From Terriglobia bacterium (GTDB taxonomy: Bacteria; Acidobacteriota; Terriglobia; UBA7540), in the NCBI GenBank assembly GCA_030042795.1, contig JASHYZ010000408.1, positions 1 to 7,165 of the forward strand: DNA of 7,165 bases, read 5' to 3'. The translations under genes and the position numbers were made by a program. Shown here piece by piece: positions 1 to 5,462 of the stretch. The stretch's first letter is position 1; each line of letters starts with the position of its first letter. Below the pieces are notes generated by a model, which was given only the letters and a program-made list of their open reading frames with translations, was not told the origin of the DNA and searched no databases.

Positions 1-2
1 GT

Positions 3-43
3 TAGCAGGCTGCGGAGAAAGGCACTTTCTCCGCAGCCTGCTA
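3..43. repeat. Perfect 19-bp inverted repeat (hairpin)
   Basis: The left arm TAGCAGGCTGCGGAGAAAG (3-21) is matched exactly by its reverse complement at 25-43, leaving a 3-nt GCA loop. No T-run follows the right arm, so it is not a classic intrinsic terminator on the + strand, although it could still end or protect a transcript arriving from the left. Its right foot touches the AGGG (43-46) that would serve as ribosome binding site for the ATG at 53, so a folded transcript could mask that site. A dispersed REP-like element is the other reading; copy number in the genome would decide. Confidence 0.85.
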
Positions 44-52
44 GGGCAAGCT

Positions 53-399
53 ATGGGCCGCGTGAACATCGAAGTCCCGCGTGACAAGATTGAAGAATTC
101 TGCCGCAGGCACCACATCGCAAAGTTGTCATTCTTCGGATCGGTCCTGCGCGATGATTTTTCTCCAGGCAGTGATGTGGATGTACTCGTAGAATTCGAGC
201 CGGGACACACACCGGGTCTTGCTGTTTTTCGATGGAGAGCGAACTCAGCGAAATCCTGGGTCGCAAAGACGACTTGCAGACCCCGCGGTTCTTGAGCCGC
301 TACTTCCGAGACGAAGCCCTTGGCGAGGTGGAGGTGCAATACGTCGCGCCGTCAGCCGTCGCGTCTCATGCAAATGGCAGTCCGCAATTCGCCGCCTAA
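53..399 (+). pseudogene. Frameshifted MNT-type nucleotidyltransferase (MntA-like)
   Basis: The ATG at 53 is preceded by AGGG at 43-46. The first frame (53-295) gives residues 1-59 of a small minimal nucleotidyltransferase: FGSVLRDDF at 28-36 with the G29-S30 signature, then SDVDVLVEF at 40-48 with the metal-binding pair D41 and D43, then the family-typical GHTPGLA. After about residue 59 this frame becomes nonsense and stops at 295. The expected continuation ([11 protein letters not shown], then [23 protein letters not shown]) appears in another frame from 232 to the stop at 397-399. Adding one base near the T5 run at 225-229 would restore one reading frame of about 115 codons, near the usual 100-residue size. 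Such proteins commonly act as antitoxins beside HEPN toxins, adding AMP to the toxin, but no HEPN gene follows. A single-base sequencing or assembly error would mimic this, so the gene may be intact in the organism. Confidence 0.8.
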
Positions 400-468
400 T
401 GAGACGCCTCGACGCAGTGGTGCTTGATATCCGACCAGACGTCACGGGTGCCATGGCTTGCGCCGCAG

Positions 469-609
469 GCGCTTTGGAGTGCGGCAGCTTGCTGCCGCTT
501 TCAACAGGCCAGCTCGCTGGCCGAGTCTTTGCATAATCGCAGATTAAAGGCGGGCAGCGAGCAAGCTCGCAGGGCGAAAGCGGCAGCAAGCTGCCGCACT
601 CCAAAGCGC
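469..609. repeat. 141-bp MITE-like palindromic element with 34-bp perfect inverted arms
   Basis: Bases 469-502 and 576-609 are exact reverse complements over 34 nt. Each arm contains its own small palindrome: GCGGCAGC-TT-GCTGCCGC at 481-498 and GCGGCAGC-AA-GCTGCCGC at 580-597. The 73-nt centre holds three more hairpins: GGCCAG-CTCG-CTGGCC (507-522), TAATC-GCA-GATTA (534-546) and GCGAGC-AA-GCTCGC (557-570). A further 5-bp hairpin, GCGCC-GCA-GGCGC (460-472), overlaps the left edge. There is no coding capacity, and I could not recognise a target-site duplication. The architecture fits a non-autonomous, mobilised intergenic repeat or a structured RNA/cruciform element. The sequence resembles intergenic repeats I associate with Acidobacteriota, but this needs a genome-wide count. 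Confidence 0.8.
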
Positions 610-728
610 TTCGCGCACTTTCGGGCGCGCTTCAGGGACGAACGCCCCGAATCGTAGCACGCAGTGCAAGATTTTCTTCTTCGCGAAACGAGCTTGGTTT
701 ATGCTGTGCTACTTTGCAAGGCTGTGGC

Positions 729-733
729 GGAGG
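729..733 (+). promoter_or_regulatory. Possible ribosome binding site for an ATG at 745
   Basis: GGAGG at 729-733 lies 11 nt before an in-frame ATG at 745 that would give the Asp-box protein a longer N-terminus. The spacing is on the long side. It is the best Shine-Dalgarno match near any candidate start of that gene, but choosing it would place two palindromic repeats inside the coding sequence. Confidence 0.3.
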
Positions 734-764
734 TTGCAATTCTGATGGGTTACTCGTGCTTAGT

Positions 765-785
765 TTCTTCCCGGCCCGGGAAGAA
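765..785. repeat. 9-bp perfect hairpin
   Basis: TTCTTCCCG at 765-773 pairs with CGGGAAGAA at 777-785 around a GCC loop. It sits just before the ACAGAG-type repeat and may be part of the same element. It lacks a downstream T-run on the + strand. Read on the - strand, the arm is also not followed by a T-run. Confidence 0.55.
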
Positions 786-789
786 GAAT

Positions 790-854
790 TCACCACAGAG
801 ATCACGGAGGTCCCAGAGAACACTCTCTGTGCGACTCTATGCTTTCTGTGGTGA
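790..854. repeat. ACAGAG-type inverted repeat
   Basis: TCACCACAGA at 790-799 is the exact reverse complement of TCTGTGGTGA at 845-854. Between them is a second hairpin, CAGAGA (814-819) with TCTCTG (824-829), around ACAC. The CACAGAG/CTCTGTG style resembles a class of intergenic palindromes seen in several phyla, from memory only. It overlaps the most probable start region of the following gene, which makes that gene's N-terminus uncertain. Confidence 0.6.
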
Positions 855-3800
855 GATTTTCCTTTGGCAGCGGCGACGAGGTACGTTCCGTCTGCGGCTG
901 GCGCTCGGGGCGCTGTTGACCGTAGCTTTCTGCAACTTGGGCATGGCACAGCAGTACCCGCTGTCGCTTTACCAGGAAATGCGCTGGCGGATGATTGGAC
1001 CCTTTCGCGGCGGCCGGACGCGCGCAGCGACCGGCGTTCCCAGCCAACCGAATGTCTTCTACGTGGGCCAGGTGAACGGCGGCATCTGGAAATCAGATGA
1101 TTACGGCCGAACTTGGAATCCCATTTTTGACAGCCAGCCGACGCAATCCATCGGCGCCATCGCGGTAGCCCTATCCGATCCGAGCATTGTCTACGTGGCG
1201 AGCGGCGAAGGCTTGCAGCGTCCTGATCTGTCGGTCGGCGACGGCATTTACAAGTCCACCGACGCCGGCAAAACGTGGACCCATTTGGGTCTGCGTGACG
1301 GTCAGCAAATTCCCATGCTTGCTATCGATCCGCACGATCCGAATCGTGTATTTGCCGCCGTGCTCGGTCATCCCTACGGAGCAAACGAAGAGCGCGGAGT
1401 TTTCCGCAGCACCGATGGCGGGCAGAACTGGCAGAAGGTCCTTTACAAAGATGAAAACACCGGCGCCTCTGATGTGGAGATTGACCCTTCGAATCCCGAC
1501 GTGGTTTACGCCTGCCTGTGGCGGGCCCGCCAGGGACCTTGGGAAGACGGCAATTCGTACGGCGGCGCAGGCGGAGGCATCTTCAAGTCAACGGACGGCG
1601 GAGCCACCTGGAACAGGCTCGCCGGTGGACTGCCGGACGACCTGGTGCAAGCCTACGTCGCCATCGCGCCGAGTGACACGCAGATTCTCTATTCGAGCCT
1701 GGCCACCACTCACGGAACGGCCATCTATCGCTCCGACGATGGTGGCGAGCACTGGTCCCGCACCACCACCGACACGCGGCCGTCTCTGCGTATCGGCGGG
1801 GGCGACTTGGCCGTGCCGAAGGTAGACCCGAAGAATCCCGACGTGGTCTACACAACCAGTATCGTGACTTGGCGCTCCACGGACGGCGGCAAGACCTGGA
1901 CGGGTATTCGCGGCGCGCCGGGCGGCGATGACTACCAGAATATCTGGATCAACCCGAACAACCCGGACACCATTTTGCTGGTGAGTGACCAGGGCGCGAT
2001 TGTGACCGTCAATGGCGGCAGGAGTTGGAGTTCCTGGTACAACCAGCCCACGGCGCAGTTCTATCACGTCATCACCGACAATCAATATCCTTACCGCGTT
2101 TATGGCGGGCAGCAGGAAAGCGGCTCGGTGGGAACTTCGAGCCGCGGCAACGACGGCGAGATCACCTTCCGGGAGTGGCATCCCGTGGGCGTCATCGAGT
2201 ACGGCTACGTGGCGCCGGATCCGCTTCACCCCGACATTGTCTACGGGGCCGGCAGAACGGAGGTTTCGAAATTCGATTGGGTCACCGGGCAGGTGCAGAA
2301 CGTGACCCCGATTTCGGCGCGCAGCGAAAAGTACCGCGCCGATCGCACCGAACCCATCATGTTTTCGCCAGTCGATCCGCACATTCTTTACTACGCCACT
2401 AACTTTCTCTTCAAGACTACCGACGGCGGGCACTCCTGGCAGACGATCAGTCCCGATCTTACGCGCTCGCAGCCGGGCATTCCTGCCAGTCTGGGTGATC
2501 TCGCGGCCAAGGACCCTAACGCAGCCAAAGTGCGGGGCGCCATTTATGCGTTGGGCCCGTCGTTCCAAGACGTGAACACACTGTGGGCTGGCACCGATGA
2601 TGGTCTCATCTGGATTACGCACGACGGCGGAAAGAATTGGAAGGACGTGACGCCTCCGGAGCTGATTCCTTGGAGCAAAGTCACTCAGATCACGGCTTCC
2701 CATTTCGATTCCCAGTCTGCTTATGCTTCCGTCAGCCGATTTCGAATTGATGACCAGCATCCTTACATCTACCGCACCCACGACGGCGGCAAAAGCTGGC
2801 AGAAGATCGTCACCGGACTGCCTGACGAGGGGCCCGTGGATACCGTGCGCGAAGACCCGGTGCGCAAAGGGTTGCTGTTTGCCGGCACCGAAAATGCCGT
2901 TTGGGTCTCCTTTGACGACGGCGACCACTGGCAATCCTTGCAGCTCAATTTGCCGCACACCTCCATGCGGGACCTCTGGATTCACGACGATGATTTGATT
3001 GTGGCTACTCACGGACGCTCTTTCTGGATTCTGGATGACATTACGCCCCTGCGCCAGATCGCTGAGGCGGCTCATTCCGATGCCTACCTGTTCAAACCTG
3101 CGCCAGCCTACCGCGTGCGCCGCGACACCAACACCGATACGCCGCTGCCACCTGACGAACCCGCAGGCCAGAATCCGCCGGACGGCGCGATCATCGATTA
3201 TTCTCTAGGTCAGGCTGCTTCAGGGATCGTCACGCTTGAAATCTTGGATGCAGAAGGCAAGGTGGTGCGGCGCTATTCGAGCAGTGACAAACCCGAAATG
3301 AGCGAAGAAGAGATGAAGAAGACTGTCGCCGTTCCGCTCTATTGGGTTCGAGTGCCTAAGATTCTATCCACCGGCGCCGGCATGCAGCGGTTTGTCTGGG
3401 ATCTTCACTACACTCCGCCCAAATCCGCGCGATACGAATATCCGATCTCCGCCGTGCCGCATGATACTCCGCGGCTGCCGCAAGGCCCCACGGCGCTGCC
3501 GGGCCAATACACGGTGCGGCTCACTGCAGGCGGCCACAGTTACTCGGCGCCGCTGACGATCAAATTAGATCCCAGAATCAAGATCTCATCCGCGGATCTT
3601 CAGGAACAATTCCAAACCGCGACACGCCTCGCTGCGATGATGGATGGCAGCTACGAAGCGGTTGGAGAAGCGCGGCCGCTTCTCGATCAACTGCAAAAGC
3701 TATCCAAAGAGCAGGCAAGCGGGCCGCTGGCTGAGCCGGTGAACGCGCTCTTGAAAAAGGTCAGCGCGCTGTTCGGTAGGCCAGGAGGCTTCTTCGCGCC

Positions 3801-4071
3801 TCCATCCCCCGAAGCGACGCTCTATCGAGTGGGCGGCGAAGTGGGGGCGCTTTACAGCCAAATCGAAGCCGCCGATGCCAGCCCCACGACTTCGCAAACT
3901 TCCGCCGCATCCGCCGTGGCCAACGATTTCTCGGATGTTATGGCGCGCTGGAACAAATTGAAAAACACTGATCTTCCGGCGCTCAACCACCAACTGAGCA
4001 GCGCCGGGCTACCCGAGGTTCACTTGCGTGCGGAATCGCAACCAGCGACCGAACAGGAAGATGAGGAGTAG
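829..4071 (+). CDS. Secreted Asp-box (BNR/sortilin VPS10-like) beta-propeller protein
   Basis: The protein is about 1080 residues from GTG 829. An export signal is visible: arginines followed by the hydrophobic stretch LALGALLTVAFCNLGMA, with likely cleavage after A40 before QQYP. Eleven Asp-box motifs start near residues 88, 142, 193, 253, 301, 349, 392, 529, 596, 649 and 693, such as SDDYGRTW, STDAGKTW, STDGGATW, THDGGKSW and SFDDGDHW. This is the pattern of a large sortilin/VPS10-type propeller. An Ig-like part follows (IVTLEILDAEGKVVRRY near 797; GQYTVRLTAGG near 893), then a helical region from about 920 and an acidic tail. Databases often name such proteins glycosyl hydrolase because of the BNR repeats, but I see no catalytic evidence; binding of protein or polymer outside the cytoplasm is more likely. 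The start is unresolved: ATG 745 and GTG 664 are in frame, and a repeat at 790-854 overlaps the start. GTG 829 was preferred because it gives the shortest n-region that keeps the whole signal peptide. Confidence 0.9.
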   Translation: MRLYAFCGEIFLWQRRRGTFRLRLALGALLTVAFCNLGMAQQYPLSLYQEMRWRMIGPFRGGRTRAATGVPSQPNVFYVGQVNGGIWKSDDYGRTWNPIFDSQPTQSIGAIAVALSDPSIVYVASGEGLQRPDLSVGDGIYKSTDAGKTWTHLGLRDGQQIPMLAIDPHDPNRVFAAVLGHPYGANEERGVFRSTDGGQNWQKVLYKDENTGASDVEIDPSNPDVVYACLWRARQGPWEDGNSYGGAGGGIFKSTDGGATWNRLAGGLPDDLVQAYVAIAPSDTQILYSSLATTHGTAIYRSDDGGEHWSRTTTDTRPSLRIGGGDLAVPKVDPKNPDVVYTTSIVTWRSTDGGKTWTGIRGAPGGDDYQNIWINPNNPDTILLVSDQGAIVTVNGGRSWSSWYNQPTAQFYHVITDNQYPYRVYGGQQESGSVGTSSRGNDGEITFREWHPVGVIEYGYVAPDPLHPDIVYGAGRTEVSKFDWVTGQVQNVTPISARSEKYRADRTEPIMFSPVDPHILYYATNFLFKTTDGGHSWQTISPDLTRSQPGIPASLGDLAAKDPNAAKVRGAIYALGPSFQDVNTLWAGTDDGLIWITHDGGKNWKDVTPPELIPWSKVTQITASHFDSQSAYASVSRFRIDDQHPYIYRTHDGGKSWQKIVTGLPDEGPVDTVREDPVRKGLLFAGTENAVWVSFDDGDHWQSLQLNLPHTSMRDLWIHDDDLIVATHGRSFWILDDITPLRQIAEAAHSDAYLFKPAPAYRVRRDTNTDTPLPPDEPAGQNPPDGAIIDYSLGQAASGIVTLEILDAEGKVVRRYSSSDKPEMSEEEMKKTVAVPLYWVRVPKILSTGAGMQRFVWDLHYTPPKSARYEYPISAVPHDTPRLPQGPTALPGQYTVRLTAGGHSYSAPLTIKLDPRIKISSADLQEQFQTATRLAAMMDGSYEAVGEARPLLDQLQKLSKEQASGPLAEPVNALLKKVSALFGRPGGFFAPPSPEATLYRVGGEVGALYSQIEAADASPTTSQTSAASAVANDFSDVMARWNKLKNTDLPALNHQLSSAGLPEVHLRAESQPATEQEDEE

Positions 4072-4073
4072 GC

Positions 4074-5276
4074 TCATCGGGCAGCCGAAATCGAGCGCGC
4101 GATTTTGCGGGCGAGCTCCGAAACGGCTGCGCCTCCAAAGCCCGAAAGCCTGAGCCAGCGCGTGCCATCGCCGGGCGGAGCGGCGATCTGGACGTGGTAC
4201 GCGCGCACATCAATGTCACGATAGGTGACACCGTGGCGAAGGCGAACCAACTGCCGGCCAACCGAAATCCTGTCTGGCACTGTTGCACCGGTACCGCCCG
4301 AGTCTACGCTTCCCGGGCCAGAGTCGCCGGTCAACAAAGAGGGATTGCCGAGCGCTTCAATCCTGTTCTGAAGGCGCACACGGGCATGCGCCGGTGAGCG
4401 GCCAAACGCCGAAGGAAAGTTCCACAGGTCAGTCATTAATCCGTCGTCGAGGCCGCGCACCACCATGACCGTTCTTGAAATTCCTCCCAGGTCGGGGTCT
4501 CCAGCAGCGGTGCGGTTCGGTCGAAAGATCACCGCGGCCGCAAGGTGATGCTGTTCGATCTTGCGTCGCGGACGTGGCGACGGGAATTTTTCCGGCGCAC
4601 CCAACCGGTGAGCTTGACACCAGCGGCGAACAGGGCAAGACGGACAACGAGGCGATCGTGGCAGGCAGGTCGTCTGGCCGAGTTCCATCAGGGCCTGATT
4701 GAAGTCGCCGGGACGCCGCTGCGGGAGCAGGCCCTGCAGCCTCGCTTCGACAGCCTTGCGGAACTGCGGTTCAGCCAAGCTGCCTCTGCGTGCATCGAGC
4801 CGCGCGACCACCCGCGCCACGTTCCCATCCAGCACGGCCAGCGGCACGTTGTAGGCAATGCTGAGCACAGCGGCTGCGGTGTAACTGCCAACGCCTGGGA
4901 GCGAACGGGCCTCAGCAAGCGTGGCCGGAAATTTGCCGGAGAACTCCACTATCATCTTCTTGGCCGCAGCATGCATGTGCCGAGCGCGGCGGTAATAGCC
5001 GAGGCCAGACCAGAGCTGAAGCACCCGATCCAGGCGGGCACGCGCCAGCTCGGGAGCAGTAGGAAACGCCTTCAGAAAGCGGCGGTAATATGGAATGACA
5101 GTGGCAATCTGCGTTTGTTGCAGCATAATCTCCGAAACCCAGATTGCGTATGGGTCTCGCGTCTCTCGCCAGGGAAGAGCCCGGCGCGTGCGGCGATACC
5201 ACGTGAGGAGCGCCCGCCGCAAAGGCAGAATTGGCGGGACTGATGATTCGAGGGCGCGCGGGTGTGAAGAGGGCAT
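4074..5276 (-). CDS. mutY: A/G-specific adenine DNA glycosylase MutY
   Basis: MutY removes adenine mispaired with 8-oxoguanine, the last guard of the GO base-excision repair system, in the cytoplasm. At 400 residues it is somewhat longer than the E. coli enzyme. Visible signatures are LPWR at 34-37; SEIMLQQTQ at 48-56 with catalytic Glu49; WSGLGYYRRAR at 89-99; helix-hairpin-helix LPGVGSYTAAAV at 126-137; and VLDGNV at 148-153 with catalytic Asp150. The 4Fe-4S ligands C204, C211, C214 and C220 keep C-X6-C-X2-C-X5-C spacing. A NUDIX-like 8-oxoG recognition domain runs from about 243 to 375 (DLWNFPSAFG at 283-292), with a Gly/Ser-rich loop near 316-331. The FSH loop of E. coli MutY aligns to V350-T351-Y352. 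The ATG at 5276 has no clear Shine-Dalgarno. The gene follows the VWA gene on the same strand after a 186-nt repeat-filled gap, and converges on the Asp-box gene with only 2 nt between stops. Confidence 0.97.
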   Translation of the reverse strand: MPSSHPRALESSVPPILPLRRALLTWYRRTRRALPWRETRDPYAIWVSEIMLQQTQIATVIPYYRRFLKAFPTAPELARARLDRVLQLWSGLGYYRRARHMHAAAKKMIVEFSGKFPATLAEARSLPGVGSYTAAAVLSIAYNVPLAVLDGNVARVVARLDARRGSLAEPQFRKAVEARLQGLLPQRRPGDFNQALMELGQTTCLPRSPRCPSCPVRRWCQAHRLGAPEKFPSPRPRRKIEQHHLAAAVIFRPNRTAAGDPDLGGISRTVMVVRGLDDGLMTDLWNFPSAFGRSPAHARVRLQNRIEALGNPSLLTGDSGPGSVDSGGTGATVPDRISVGRQLVRLRHGVTYRDIDVRAYHVQIAAPPGDGTRWLRLSGFGGAAVSELARKIARSISAAR

Positions 5277-5287
5277 CGGGGCAAGCC

Positions 5288-5456
5288 AGAATCAGAAGTC
5301 AGAAGCTAGGAGAAAGGAGTTAGAAGCCAGGGGCCAGAAGCCAGGAGCCAGGAGCGCCAAGTGGCAGAAGTTAGAAGTAGGAAGTAACGATTAAGAAACA
5401 AGAAGCAAGACTTCTAGTTTCTGGCTCCTGATTCTGACTCCTGGCTTCTTTCTCCT
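5288..5456. repeat. Heptanucleotide AGRAGNN tandem repeat with strand switch
   Basis: From 5294 to 5356 nine heptamers run in perfect phase (AGAAGTC, AGAAGCT, AGGAGAA, AGGAGTT, AGAAGCC, AGGGGCC, AGAAGCC, AGGAGCC, AGGAGCG), preceded by a 6-nt AGAATC at 5288. After a 9-nt interruption (5357-5365) degenerate units continue to 5407. At 5411 the purine strand switches: on the - strand 5456 to 5411 reads AGGAGAA, AGAAGCC, AGGAGTC, AGAATC, AGGAGCC, AGAAACT, AGAAG. The two blocks can pair, for example 5336-5351 with 5434-5449 at 15 of 16 positions. The array fills nearly the whole gap between the VWA stop and the mutY start, so a transcript from the VWA gene would fold here. It resembles the short tandemly repeated heptamers (STRR) known from cyanobacteria in design, not in proven origin. 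Confidence 0.85.
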
Positions 5457-5462
5457 GCTCTT

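Larger units (their letters stand above)
400..828. other. Non-coding gap rich in palindromes
   Basis: No reading frame here resembles a known protein. The open frames on both strands are side effects of the high GC content and of the palindromic element at 469-609, whose translation gives the repetitive peptide ECGSLLPLS on both strands. The gap holds that element, a 9-bp hairpin at 765-785 and most of an ACAGAG-type inverted repeat at 790-854. I saw no strong sigma-70 promoter. TTGCAA at 714-719 followed after 18 nt by AATTCT is only a weak candidate for the downstream gene. Confidence 0.6.

Noticed and set aside
361..407. 9-bp inverted repeat GCGTCTCAT / ATGAGACGC with a 29-nt spacer at the end of the nucleotidyltransferase
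   Set aside because: The arms are exact, but they are short and widely spaced with no supporting terminator T-run; it may be chance.
399..536. Possible small gene starting at ATG 399, overlapping the nucleotidyltransferase stop (TAATG), as a HEPN partner
   Set aside because: Its 45 residues run into the palindromic element and show no HEPN motif.
245..604. Open frames on both strands across 219-657, some with the peptide ECGSLLPLS
   Set aside because: They are translations of the palindromic element and of the broken nucleotidyltransferase in wrong frames; the same peptide appears on both strands because the arms are inverted repeats.
469..609. Insertion sequence with transposase
   Set aside because: Inverted arms are present but only 73 nt lie between them, with no coding capacity; at most a non-autonomous element.
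1588..3075. Long 495-residue open frame on the - strand inside the Asp-box gene
   Set aside because: It lies entirely antisense to a gene with clear protein motifs, has no recognisable domain, and long antisense frames are expected in GC-rich DNA.
4545..5243. 232-residue + strand frame opposite mutY
   Set aside because: It is antisense to an unambiguous MutY; no domain is recognisable.
5288..5456. CRISPR array
   Set aside because: The period is 7 nt and units are contiguous, without spacers.
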